A DNA stretch of 64,000 nt from Lewinellaceae bacterium (lineage in GTDB: Bacteria > Bacteroidota > Bacteroidia > Chitinophagales > Saprospiraceae). The notes under the pieces were generated by a model. The model was not told the DNA's origin. It searched no databases and saw only the letters and a list, made by a program, of their open reading frames with translations. Within the stretch, counting starts at the first letter, position 1; each line of letters starts with the position of its first letter. The stretch lies in the NCBI GenBank assembly GCA_020636005.1, contig JACJYR010000001.1:1498001-1562000 (forward strand). Reading direction: 5' to 3'. This document shows positions 16,533 to 24,917 of this stretch, piece by piece. Both the position numbers and the translations under genes were made by a program.

Positions 16533-18065
16533 ATGGAAGATAATTTACAGAACGACAAATTGGAGGAGTTCCTGAAAAACTCCTTCGAAGATTATTCGGA
16601 AAGCCCGCCCGGCGACTTGTGGGGCAGGATCGAAGGAGGACTGGCGCCAGCGCCGGCCACCCCTGTCCGTTTTTCGCGCTGGTTGGGAGTGGCTGCGGCG
16701 GCTGCGGTAGTGGCGTTCATTCTTATCGGGCAGCACATTTATTTCACCAAAAAAATTGACACGCTGAGCAAAAAGCTGGAACAGAACAAAGAAAAACTGG
16801 AAGGCCTCGAAAAAGACAACAAAACGCTGGGCCTGCAAAAAACAGACGATAGCGGCAGTGCCCCGCAAGCGTTGGAACAAAAACACCTGGAGGGCAACGA
16901 CGAAGCAGCCAGGGAAAAAAATACATCGCAAAAAAAGCCCGAAAGCCCTATTATCCAATATCAAACCCCGGCCAGCCCCGCCCAAAATACCAATACGGGC
17001 AACCGGCCACCTACCATAGAAATGCCATCCGGCCTTGCCCAGACAAATGTACTTCAACAACCATCACTGCAAAGCCTGCCCACACCTGGGCAGGCGTTTG
17101 CGGCTGACCAGGAAGATGTAAACAGGGGACCTGCGGGCGCTACAGCGAACGCCCCTGCACCGGGCCTCCTGCCTTCCAAAAGTACCTTGCTGTTGGCCGA
17201 AGGCACTATGCCCGCCTTTTCCCTGGTGCCTGTGCAACCCCTGACCAGGCCTGTTCGCACGCCAGGCAGGTTGTCGGTCGGCGTCCATGCGATGCCCATG
17301 GCCACCAGCGAAAAAATCACCTCGCTCAAGCCCGGCATGCCCCACCCCGACAAAAAGGTGTTCAGCGAAAGCACCCAGAGCGAGGGCACTACCTTTTACG
17401 CCGGCCTTACGGCAGAATACCAGGCCTCCCGCCATTTTTACATCGGCAGCGGCCTGGACTACCGCAAGACGAGCATTACTGCCAATCACGAAGCAGAGTT
17501 CCGGTTCAAAGACCGTAGGCCGCACGGCGGCGGCCACGGCGGCGGGGAGCATGGTTTTGAACACGATTTCCTATACGACCTCAACACTGCTGCCGGACTG
17601 GTGGAGGTGGAGATCAGGGCAGAACAGGCCGATACCACTTTTGATTTTTCGGACGATGATGAAATTGACCTGAGCGTCAGCACCCGGCAAGACCTGAAAT
17701 ACCTGAGCGTGCCCCTTTATGGCCGTTATGAGCTGGGCAAAGGGACATTCCGCCTTTACATCAGGGGTGGGATGGTGGCCAATTTCCTGCAATCCAACAA
17801 CTTCGCCATCAACGATGTCCGGTCGGACAACCCCAACCTCCGTTTCGACGGCAAACAGCAGCCCGGCGGCACCCCGCAAAACCTCCAAACCCTGTCGCTC
17901 GACTACCTCGCCGGCATCGGGATGGACGTGGCCCTGACCAAACACCTGAAACTGAGATTGGAGCCTGCCCTTTCAGGCTCGCTGACTAGTTCCCATAACA
18001 ACCCCTTCATCAAATCTTCCCAGTTTTCGATGGGCGTCAATGCAGGGGCGATGTATGTTTTTTGA
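16533..18065 (+). CDS. Anti-sigma-like TM protein with C-terminal beta-barrel-like domain
   Basis: A 510-aa protein likely paired with the sigma factor just upstream. Residues 1-48 are acidic and cytoplasmic (EEFLKNSFEDYSESPPGDLW). One TM helix follows (WLGVAAAAAVVAFILIGQHIYF), then a coiled coil (about 73-105) and a long low-complexity Pro/Ala/Thr linker. The last ~220 residues look like an outer-membrane beta-barrel of the PorT/OmpW kind, with alternating strands and a final FSMGVNAGAMYVF. A His/Gly cluster (HGGGHGGGEHGFEHD) sits in one loop. Joining an inner-membrane helix to a barrel-like domain is odd; the barrel part may be a soluble beta domain or may bridge the periplasm. The FxxxxxDYSESPPGDLWxxIE start is shared by many Bacteroidota proteins encoded next to ECF sigma factors. 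Confidence 0.7.
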   Translation: MEDNLQNDKLEEFLKNSFEDYSESPPGDLWGRIEGGLAPAPATPVRFSRWLGVAAAAAVVAFILIGQHIYFTKKIDTLSKKLEQNKEKLEGLEKDNKTLGLQKTDDSGSAPQALEQKHLEGNDEAAREKNTSQKKPESPIIQYQTPASPAQNTNTGNRPPTIEMPSGLAQTNVLQQPSLQSLPTPGQAFAADQEDVNRGPAGATANAPAPGLLPSKSTLLLAEGTMPAFSLVPVQPLTRPVRTPGRLSVGVHAMPMATSEKITSLKPGMPHPDKKVFSESTQSEGTTFYAGLTAEYQASRHFYIGSGLDYRKTSITANHEAEFRFKDRRPHGGGHGGGEHGFEHDFLYDLNTAAGLVEVEIRAEQADTTFDFSDDDEIDLSVSTRQDLKYLSVPLYGRYELGKGTFRLYIRGGMVANFLQSNNFAINDVRSDNPNLRFDGKQQPGGTPQNLQTLSLDYLAGIGMDVALTKHLKLRLEPALSGSLTSSHNNPFIKSSQFSMGVNAGAMYVF

Positions 18066-18244
18066 TCTTTTTTGAAACTTGGTGCAACCAATCGGGGCCC
18101 ATCCGAACCTAATTAAATGTATCGAACAAGCCAAACGTTGCCAGTCGGCCAGGTAGCGGGCCGGCATCTGAAACCCTTCTCAATAGCAGCATTATACTTC
18201 AACTTTTCATTCTGATTTTCTAACCAATAAATTCTTTTTCACTT

Positions 18245-19264
18245 ATGAAAAATTTCATTTTTGGGGTGCTCGCACTGGGCATCATGGCCGGCTTTTTTGC
18301 CTGCCAAAAAGACAACAGCCTTTCTACCAACGCTACGGATGAGATTTCCCAAATCGCTTCCTCCACCAGCAAGCAATCGGTGACCGTGGCCGAACTCCCT
18401 TCTGCCATCCCCCAATATGTGGACATGGCCTTCACCCCCGTCCAGATCGAAGCGGCCTGGCGGGTGCAGGGCGCTGGCTATGAGGTGGAACTCGAAGACG
18501 GCCAGGCCCTCTATTTCCGCAACAACGGCGACTGCCTCGGCCGTGGCGACGAAGACCGGGGAGGTCCGGGCTTCCGCTGCATGCACGGCGATTCCGTTGA
18601 CGTGGCCACCCTGCCGCAGGGCATTACCGATTATGTTGCGGCCAACTATAGCGGAGAGACCATTGTGAAAGCAGTGGCCAAGCCCAACGGCGGCTTCGCC
18701 GTCGAACTGTCCGGTGGCGCCATCCTGCTGTTCAAGGCGGACGGCACGTTTTTCCGGGAATGTGGCGACGGGCCCGAACCCGGCGGTGGCCACGGCGGCC
18801 CTGGCGGACACCACGGCGGCCACCATGGCCCTGGTCATGGCCCCGGCCCTAACGGCGGCTGCGCAGTCGGCGACACCATTGACATCGCCACCCTCCCTGC
18901 CGGCGTGACGGACTATGTAACGGCCAACTACAACGGCGAGACCATCGTCGTTGCCGTGGTGAAACCGACCGGAAAATTCGGCGTGGAACTGTCGAACGGC
19001 ATCGTGCTGCTCTTCAAACCAGACGGCACCTTCATCAAAGAATGTGACGGAACGCCCCAGGGGCCCCACCACCCGCACGGCGAACTGATTGACCCTGCCA
19101 ACCTGCCACAGGCCGCCCAGGATTACATCAGCACCACCTATCCGGGCGCTGTCATCGCCAAGGCTTTTAAGTTTGACAATGGCTACTACGGCGTCCGGCT
19201 GGAAGATGGCACCAAGCTGCTCTTCGACGGGGATGGGAATATCATCTTCGACAGCGGGAACTGA
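18245..19264 (+). CDS. Lipoprotein with four PepSY-like repeats and His/Gly-rich linkers
   Basis: A 339-aa lipoprotein; the lipobox is GFFAC with Cys near residue 20. It contains four ~55-residue PepSY-like (DUF2874-type) units, each opening LPxxxxxYV and closing with a VELxxGxxLLFxxDG strand. Units 2 and 3 are about 60% alike by eye, which indicates internal duplication. Between units 2 and 3 is a His/Gly-rich segment (about 180-205, GGHHGGHHGPGHGPG), and a similar short one precedes unit 4. Such runs often bind Ni, Zn or Cu. It is the third gene of the sigma-factor cluster and ends at a strong terminator, so it is probably co-regulated. The metal role is inference. Confidence 0.75.
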   Translation: MKNFIFGVLALGIMAGFFACQKDNSLSTNATDEISQIASSTSKQSVTVAELPSAIPQYVDMAFTPVQIEAAWRVQGAGYEVELEDGQALYFRNNGDCLGRGDEDRGGPGFRCMHGDSVDVATLPQGITDYVAANYSGETIVKAVAKPNGGFAVELSGGAILLFKADGTFFRECGDGPEPGGGHGGPGGHHGGHHGPGHGPGPNGGCAVGDTIDIATLPAGVTDYVTANYNGETIVVAVVKPTGKFGVELSNGIVLLFKPDGTFIKECDGTPQGPHHPHGELIDPANLPQAAQDYISTTYPGAVIAKAFKFDNGYYGVRLEDGTKLLFDGDGNIIFDSGN

Positions 19265-19335
19265 CGGGAGGGCTGCATCCCGCCGGGCCAGGCTGAACGC
19301 CTGGATCGGATAAACGATGGTTGATTTGCAGCAAA

Positions 19336-19377
19336 ACAAAAGGCTTGTGCCGGGGCAACCTGGCACAAGCCTTTTGT
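19336..19377 (+). terminator. Terminator of the sigma-factor cluster
   Basis: A perfect 16-bp stem (19336-19351 with 19362-19377) with a 10-nt loop lies 72 bases after the PepSY-like gene. The right arm ends in TTTTGT, and the left arm begins with an A-rich stretch, so it may work in both directions. Confidence 0.75.
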
Positions 19378-19514
19378 TCGTTAGCGCCGTTCGGATTCTA
19401 CATATTGGGTTGGGTTCAGCCGCTAATTACACTAATTTAAAACGAATGAATTCGATTGAATTCGTGCAATTCGTGGCTTAAATGAATGGAGTGTTTCACT
19501 AAAATATGGGTCGC

Positions 19515-19628
19515 TTTGAGAGGCCGGGTTATCGAACCCGGCTGGCGGAACCCGAAACCGCCGGGTTTGATAACCCGGCCTCTCCACCTAAAAGCAGGGT
19601 TCGATAACCCGGCCTCTCCACCTAAAAG
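19515..19628. repeat. Cluster of GCCGGGTTATCGAACCCGGC palindromes
   Basis: Three related units. The first (19515-19542) is a palindrome read in one direction. Two 34-35-nt direct copies follow at 19560-19594 and 19595-19628, each ending CTCTCCACCTAAAAG. Each unit has an internal AACCCGGC stem. They fill much of the 472-base gap before pheT, which has no ORF of its own. This looks like a REP-type extragenic palindrome family. Confidence 0.75.
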
Positions 19629-19705
19629 TCTGTATTTCACCTCAAAGAGAGGAAGAGCGTAACTTTTAGTATCGAAATACAGAATTGCTTTTTGCCTTTC
19701 GTTCC

Positions 19706-19713
19706 TATCTTTG
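19706..19713 (+). promoter_or_regulatory. Candidate -7 box for pheT
   Basis: TATCTTTG matches the Bacteroidota TAnnTTTG element and lies 23 bases before the pheT ATG, which implies a very short leader. A TTTG occurs 11 bases further upstream, closer than the usual -33 spacing. Confidence 0.5.
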
Positions 19714-19736
19714 TCGCCTTTTAAAAATAGCAACTA

Positions 19737-22232
19737 ATGACCATTTCGCTCAACTGGCTCAAAAAATACATTGACATAGACCTTCCAGCTGAAGAAATCT
19801 CCAACCTGCTCACCAGCCTGGGACTGGAAGTGGAAGGCATGGAAGAAGTGGAAACCATCAAAGGCGGCCTCGCCGGCGTGGTCGTTGGCGAAGTAAAAGA
19901 ATGCTGGAAGCACCCTGGTGCCGACAAGCTCAGCCTTACCAAAGTGGACATCGGCAGCAGCGATCTGCTGCAAATCGTGTGCGGTGCGCCCAATGTGGCG
20001 GCTGGCCAGAAGGTGATGGTGGCCACGGTCGGCACCACGCTCTATCCCCTCCAGGGCGAGCCGCTCACGCTGAAAAAAGGTAAGATCAGGGGCGAAGAAT
20101 CGCAGGGCATGATCTGCGCCGAGGACGAACTCGGTATCGGCTCCGACCACAGCGGCATCCTGGTGTTGCCGGAAAATACGCCCATCGGGCAAAGCGCCAG
20201 GGATTATTTCAACATAGAAAAAGACACCATCTACGAAATCGGCCTGACGCCCAACCGTTCCGACGCCACTTGCCACCTCGGCGTGGCGAGGGATTTGTCG
20301 GCTGCGCTTAAAATACAGCACGGCCACAGCGGCGAAGTCAAGCTGCCTGCCGTTGACGGTTTTAAAATTGATAACCACAGCCTGCCGTTGGATGTAGTAG
20401 TGGAAAACACAGAAGCCTGCCCCCGTTACGCTGGCGTTTCCATCAGGGGTGTCACCATCCGGGAATCGCCCGATTGGCTGAAAAACCGCCTGCTTGCTAT
20501 CGGCGTGCGCCCCATCAACAACATCGTGGACGCTACCAACTTCATCCTGCACGAACTGGGGCAGCCGCTCCACGCTTTTGATTTGGATGAAATAACGGGC
20601 CGGAAGGTCATCGTAAAGACCCTGTCGGAAGGCACGAAATTCCAGTCGCTCGACGAGCGGGAGCGCAGCCTCAGCGCCGAGGATCTGATGATCTGCGACG
20701 GCGAATCGAAAGGCATGTGTATCGGCGGCGTGTTCGGGGGAATTAAATCTGGGGTGAAGGATTCTACAAAAAACATTTTCCTCGAAAGCGCCCATTTCAA
20801 TGCCAAGTGGATCCGCCGCAGCAGCACCCGCCACGACCTGCGCACCGAAGCCGCCAAGGTCTTTGAGAAAGGCCACGACCCCAACCTTTGCGTGTATGCC
20901 TTGAAACGGGCGGCCATGTTGATGGTGGAACTGGCCGGCGGGGAGATCGCCTCAGCGGTAGTGGATATTTACCCAACTCCTATCCGCCCGGCTGCGATTA
21001 CAGTGAAATACGACTACGTGAACCGCCTGATTGGTACCCGGATTTCAACCAAAGAAATCAAGGCTATTTTGTTGGCCCTCGGCATGGATGTTTTGAGTGA
21101 AACAGGCGAAACTTTCACAGTGGCAGTGCCGACCAACAAGGCCGACGTCACCCGCCCTGCCGACATTGTGGAGGAAATCCTGCGGGTTTATGGCCTCGAC
21201 AATGTGCCCGTGCCGACCCAGATGCGCAGCAGCATCGTGCGCAACGAATACCCCGACCCGAACCAGGTACGCAATGCCATCGGCGACTACCTTGCAGCGA
21301 ACGGTTTTAATGAAATCATGTCCCTTTCGCTCTCGCAATCAACGTTTTACAAAGAAATTTTGCCCAGGGAACCGGCGGATATAGTGCCGGTCAACAATAC
21401 TTCCAACGTACAACTGGACATCATGCGCCCGACCATGCTGTTCAGTGGGCTGGAGGCCGTAGCCAACAACCAAAACCGGCAGCAGTCCGACCTGAAGCTG
21501 TTTGAGTTCGGGAAAACTTATCACGGTGGACGGTGGACGGTGGACGGTGGACGGCAAGAAGCTGGAGGAGGACGGGTGGACGTGACGAAAGTTTTTGACG
21601 AGCCGCAGCACCTGGCCATTTTCCTTACAGGGCAGCGTTGGGCGGAAAGCTGGCGGAATGCAGGCAGCCCCGCAGCCGATTATTTCACCTTGAAAAATTT
21701 TGTGGAGAACATCCTGGCCCGTTTGTCCGTAACAGGCTACCAGGAAACGGTGGTAAAGGACGAAGTTTTCTGCTATGGCATGAAGTACCACCGGGGGCCG
21801 CAGGAACTGGCCGTTTTTGGAAAAGTGCAGCCCAGGGTGTGCAAGAAAATGGGCATCAAAAGCGAAGTTTTCTACGCCGACTTCAACTGGGATCTGCTCT
21901 TGCAGGCAGTTAAGAAACAAAGCATTACTTTTGCCGAGCTTAACAAGTTCCCTACCGTGCGCAGGGACTTGGCGCTGGTGATTGGAAAATCCGTGAAATT
22001 TAGCGACATTGCCGCCCTTGCCAAAAAAGTTGGTAAGAAACTCCTGAAAGATATAATTTTGTTCGATGTATTCGAGGATGAAAGCAAGCTGGGCGAGGGC
22101 AAAAAATCCTACGCCATCGGCTTCACCTTCGAAGACCCGACCCGTACCTTGCAAGACAAAGAAGTGGATACGGTGATGGGAGAACTGATTGGCAGCTTTG
22201 AACAGAAACTGGGTGCTGTCATCCGACGTTAA
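19737..22232 (+). CDS. pheT: Phenylalanine--tRNA ligase beta subunit
   Basis: Charges tRNA-Phe as an alpha2-beta2 enzyme; the alpha subunit (pheS) is not in this window. Domains in order: an N-terminal tRNA-binding EMAP-like fold (HPGADKLSLTKVD), B3/B4 editing region (GLTPNRSDATCHLGVARDL), B5 (VNRLIGTRISTKEI), catalytic-like core (QVRNAIGDYLAANGF) and a C-terminal ferredoxin-like anticodon-binding domain (FPTVRRDLALVIGKSVKFSDI). Length is 831 aa, slightly above the usual ~800. The extra residues include a Gly/Arg-rich loop near 596-615 that is encoded by a heptamer DNA repeat. The gene starts a run of close genes (zapB-like, zapA, rny). Confidence 0.97.
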   Translation: MTISLNWLKKYIDIDLPAEEISNLLTSLGLEVEGMEEVETIKGGLAGVVVGEVKECWKHPGADKLSLTKVDIGSSDLLQIVCGAPNVAAGQKVMVATVGTTLYPLQGEPLTLKKGKIRGEESQGMICAEDELGIGSDHSGILVLPENTPIGQSARDYFNIEKDTIYEIGLTPNRSDATCHLGVARDLSAALKIQHGHSGEVKLPAVDGFKIDNHSLPLDVVVENTEACPRYAGVSIRGVTIRESPDWLKNRLLAIGVRPINNIVDATNFILHELGQPLHAFDLDEITGRKVIVKTLSEGTKFQSLDERERSLSAEDLMICDGESKGMCIGGVFGGIKSGVKDSTKNIFLESAHFNAKWIRRSSTRHDLRTEAAKVFEKGHDPNLCVYALKRAAMLMVELAGGEIASAVVDIYPTPIRPAAITVKYDYVNRLIGTRISTKEIKAILLALGMDVLSETGETFTVAVPTNKADVTRPADIVEEILRVYGLDNVPVPTQMRSSIVRNEYPDPNQVRNAIGDYLAANGFNEIMSLSLSQSTFYKEILPREPADIVPVNNTSNVQLDIMRPTMLFSGLEAVANNQNRQQSDLKLFEFGKTYHGGRWTVDGGRQEAGGGRVDVTKVFDEPQHLAIFLTGQRWAESWRNAGSPAADYFTLKNFVENILARLSVTGYQETVVKDEVFCYGMKYHRGPQELAVFGKVQPRVCKKMGIKSEVFYADFNWDLLLQAVKKQSITFAELNKFPTVRRDLALVIGKSVKFSDIAALAKKVGKKLLKDIILFDVFEDESKLGEGKKSYAIGFTFEDPTRTLQDKEVDTVMGELIGSFEQKLGAVIRR
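21523..21554. repeat. Tandem CGGTGGA heptamers inside pheT
   Basis: About four copies of the 7-nt unit lie within the pheT reading frame and encode HGGRWTVDGGR. Four heptamers plus flanking bases keep the frame. The same unit stands before clpB at 8034-8060. The segment lies between FEFGKTY and the EPQHLAIFLTG strand, where other PheT proteins have a short loop. Confidence 0.75.
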
Positions 22233-22235
22233 AAA

Positions 22236-22526
22236 ATGACCCAACAACTCGATCATATAGAACAACAAGTGCAGCGGCTGGTGGAAGTGTTAGATGCTTT
22301 GCGCCAGGAAAACACCGCCTTGTTGGAAGAAAATAAAAAACTCAAAGCCGGACAGGAAGCGCAAAACGAGCGCATCGGCGAATTGACACAAAGATTATCC
22401 AACGCGCAGCAGGCATTGGCCGAGCAGCGGGGGGATGACCCGGAAAGTTCTCAGAAGCTGAGAAAGCAAATTGACCAATACATTCGTGAAATAGATAAAT
22501 GTATTGCGTGGCTGCAAAGTGTTTGA
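22236..22526 (+). CDS. Small coiled-coil protein, ZapB-like
   Basis: A 96-aa protein that is coiled coil for most of its length (HIEQQVQRLVEVLDALRQEN through ELTQRLSNAQQALAEQ), followed by a short helical tail (IDQYIREIDKCIAWLQSV). It begins three bases after the pheT stop and precedes zapA. In Bacteroidota a short coiled-coil gene normally occupies this place and is thought to work with ZapA at the division ring. Sequence identity to E. coli ZapB is not evident, so the role is inferred from position and shape. Confidence 0.7.
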   Translation: MTQQLDHIEQQVQRLVEVLDALRQENTALLEENKKLKAGQEAQNERIGELTQRLSNAQQALAEQRGDDPESSQKLRKQIDQYIREIDKCIAWLQSV

Positions 22527-22629
22527 AAAGGAAAAAGGACAAAGGCAAAAGGAAAAAGCAAGGCACTGGAATTGCAAGCATCGCCCACTTTTTACTTTAA
22601 CCTTTTTGCTTTTTACTTAAAAAAAGGAT

Positions 22630-22929
22630 ATGGAAGAACAAGACAGCAAACAATTGACGGTAACGATTGCCGGCCGGCCATATCCTTTGAAAATAAAGGC
22701 GAATGACGAGCCTGTCATCCGCAAAATCGTAAAGGAAGTCAACGAAAAAGTGAACCGCTTCCAGTTGACCTACCCCAACCGTGAAAAACAGGATTGCCTT
22801 GCCATGGCGCTCCTGGCCTATGCGGTTGATTTGCACAAAGCATCCACACAGCCTGTAATAGCTTCTCCACCTGATCTTTCCGAAAATCTCTCCCGCATTC
22901 AGTCGCTTCTCGACGAAGCGCTGATTTGA
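22630..22929 (+). CDS. zapA: Cell division protein ZapA
   Basis: A 99-aa FtsZ-ring-associated protein that crosslinks FtsZ filaments. It has the ZapA fold: an N-terminal beta part (LTVTIAGRPYPLKIK, then NDEPVIRKIVKEVNEKV) and a long C-terminal helix (DCLAMALLAYAVDLHKA) for dimerisation. Length is normal. It lies between the coiled-coil gene and rny, an order conserved in many Bacteroidota, and probably belongs to the pheT transcript. Confidence 0.88.
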   Translation: MEEQDSKQLTVTIAGRPYPLKIKANDEPVIRKIVKEVNEKVNRFQLTYPNREKQDCLAMALLAYAVDLHKASTQPVIASPPDLSENLSRIQSLLDEALI

Positions 22930-22953
22930 CGCCTTTCCCGCTGCCTAATTGTT

Positions 22954-23024
22954 ATGGCTAAATGGCTAAATGGCTAAATGGCTTCAAACCATTCAACCAT
23001 CAAACCATTCAACCATCAAACCAT
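22954..23024. repeat. Two adjacent tandem repeats upstream of rny
   Basis: Three ATGGCTAA units (22954-22977) and a variant fourth are followed by two copies of a 16-nt AACCATTCAACCATCA unit and a partial third (about 22987-23024). They fill the zapA-rny gap up to 17 bases before the rny start. Each ATGGCTAA unit contains ATG and TAA, so a ribosome could start and stop there; copy number changes might tune rny translation. Confidence 0.7.
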
Positions 23025-23040
23025 CTTAACCTTTGACATC

Positions 23041-24690
23041 ATGGAAATAGGAATCGGACTGGTCGCAGGACTGGTCATCGGAGCACTGTTGGGATATTTT
23101 CTCATTCAGTCCATTTTGAAAAAACAGCAACAGGCGAAAATTGACGAGATAAACGCCAAAACTGATCAGGAAATCAAGAAGGCACAGGAAACCGCCCAGC
23201 GGATTCTCAGCGATGCCGAAACGAAGCACGAGAACATCAAGCAGCGCAAAATACAGGAAGCCAAAGACCGCTTCAACAAACTGCGCTCAGAATTCGACTC
23301 GGAAAAAGCGAGCCGGATGGTGGAGGTGAAAGAACGGGAAATGGAACTGAAAGGCTTGGAAAAAGACCTCCAATCCAAAGAGGAAAAATTGAAAGACAAG
23401 GCAAAAGAACTCGACGCCCGTGTGGGCGATCTGGACTCCCGGGAGGCAGAAATCAACGTGGTGCGGGAAAACCTGGACAAGCAGGTAAAAGTGGTGGCCC
23501 GCCGAAAAGAAGAACTGGAGGCTGCCAACGAAGAGCGCATCAAAGCCCTCGAAAACATCTCCAAACTGTCAGAAGCCGAGGCAAAAGAGCAACTGCTCGA
23601 AGCGGTGAAACACAAGACTGCCGCCGACGCAATGGCCCTGGTGAAGGAATCTATCTCATCGGCCAAGACGGAAGCCAGCAAGGAGGCCAAAAAGATCATC
23701 ATCCAGACCATCCAGCGCATGGCCTCCGAATACACCATCGAAAACACGGTCTCCGTGTTCCAGTTGGAAAGCGACGACATGAAAGGCCAGATCATCGGCC
23801 GGGAAGGCCGCAACATCCGGGCCCTCGAAGCCGCTACCGGCGCCGAAATCGTGGTGGACGACACGCCCGAAGCCATCGTCATTTCCAGCTTCGACCCCAT
23901 CCGCCGCGAAGTGGCCCGCCTGGCCCTGAAAAAACTGGTGACCGATGGCCGCATCCACCCAGCCCGCATCGAGGAAGTGGTGGCCAAAACCCGCAAGCAA
24001 CTGGACGAGCAGATCGTCGAAATCGGCGAACGCACCGTCATCGAACTGGGCATCCACGGCCTGAACGCTTATTTGGTAAAAATGGTCGGGCGGATGCGCT
24101 TCCGCTCTTCCTACGGCCAGAACCTCCTCAAGCACTCCATCGAAACCGCCAACCTCTGCGGCATCATGGCCGCCGAACTGGGCCTCAGCCCCAAGCAGGC
24201 CAAAGTGGCCAAACGGGCCGGCCTGCTGCACGACATCGGCAAGGTGGCTGAGGAAGAAACCGAACTTTCGCACGCCATCCTCGGCATGCAGATCTGTGAA
24301 AAACATGGCGAAAGCCCCGTCATCTGCAACGCCGTCGGTGCCCACCACGACGAAATCGAGATGAACAATATCATCTCCCCGCTGGTGCAGGCCTGCGACG
24401 CCATCTCCGGCGCCCGTCCGGGTGCCCGCCGCGAGATCCTGGAGAGCTACCTCAAGCGCATCGGCGAACTGGAAGAACTGGCCATGGCCCACGAAGGCGT
24501 ACAGAAAGCCTTCGCCATGCAGGCCGGCCGCGACCTGCGCGTCATCGTGGAGTCGGAAAAGGTCAGCGACCAATATGCCGAAGACCTCGCCTTTATGATT
24601 TCACAAAAAATACAGGACGAAATGCAGTACCCCGGCCAGATCAAGGTGACGGTGATTCGGGAGAAAAGGGCCGTGCAGTTCGCCAGGTAA
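23041..24690 (+). CDS. rny: Ribonuclease Y
   Basis: Membrane-anchored endoribonuclease that starts mRNA decay. The start at 23041 places the single N-terminal TM helix at residues 3-26 (GIGLVAGLVIGALLGYFLIQSIL). An upstream in-frame ATG at 22978 lies in the repeat and would add an implausible leader. A long charged coiled coil spans about 30-190. The KH domain is at about 240-300 (GREGRNIRALEAATGAEIVV). The HD domain has its metal ligands in LLHDIGKV near residue 395. The protein has 549 aa, somewhat longer than the usual ~520 because of the coiled coil. Confidence 0.96.
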   Translation: MEIGIGLVAGLVIGALLGYFLIQSILKKQQQAKIDEINAKTDQEIKKAQETAQRILSDAETKHENIKQRKIQEAKDRFNKLRSEFDSEKASRMVEVKEREMELKGLEKDLQSKEEKLKDKAKELDARVGDLDSREAEINVVRENLDKQVKVVARRKEELEAANEERIKALENISKLSEAEAKEQLLEAVKHKTAADAMALVKESISSAKTEASKEAKKIIIQTIQRMASEYTIENTVSVFQLESDDMKGQIIGREGRNIRALEAATGAEIVVDDTPEAIVISSFDPIRREVARLALKKLVTDGRIHPARIEEVVAKTRKQLDEQIVEIGERTVIELGIHGLNAYLVKMVGRMRFRSSYGQNLLKHSIETANLCGIMAAELGLSPKQAKVAKRAGLLHDIGKVAEEETELSHAILGMQICEKHGESPVICNAVGAHHDEIEMNNIISPLVQACDAISGARPGARREILESYLKRIGELEELAMAHEGVQKAFAMQAGRDLRVIVESEKVSDQYAEDLAFMISQKIQDEMQYPGQIKVTVIREKRAVQFAR

Positions 24691-24692
24691 AA

Positions 24693-24907
24693 AAGAAGTG
24701 AGGGGTGAGGAGTGAGAGGTGAGAGGCGGCGGAGCTTTGGAAACAACACGCTTTTCGTTGCTCATTCCCTTTTATCAGTTAATACATCAATCACAATACT
24801 GGTGGATGAAAGGCGATGGGCAAAACGATTGCCCATCGTCTTTTGTTTTTTGGAAAAAAATCCAACGTCCAACGTTGTGGTTCTCACTTCTCACTTCTCA
24901 CCTCTTA
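24693..24907. repeat. GTGAG-rich tandem units as inverted flanks between rny and uvrC
   Basis: Units of GAGTGAGAGGTGAGAG type at 24693-24724 and inverted TTCTCACTTCTCAC units at 24881-24907 bracket a ~155-base stretch containing the rny terminator. The right copy ends 10 bases before the uvrC ATG. Related pieces occur at 38331-38373 after the second HYR gene. Confidence 0.6.
24809..24843 (+). terminator. Intrinsic terminator downstream of rny
   Basis: A 15-bp stem with one G-T pair (24809-24823 with 24829-24843; core CGATGGGCAA) and a 5-nt loop is followed by TTTTGTTTTTTGG. The 119 bases between the rny stop and the hairpin carry no ORF and could be a 3' UTR or a short RNA. Confidence 0.85.
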
Positions 24908-24917
24908 TTATTGGCGC

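Noticed and set aside
19560..19628. CRISPR-like tandem units
   Set aside because: Only two direct copies with no spacers between them, and each unit is itself palindromic; a REP-type cluster fits better.
24691..24917. Possible 6S RNA or other small RNA between rny and uvrC
   Set aside because: A terminator and repeats are clear, but I could not find a long hairpin with a central bubble or other conserved RNA features.
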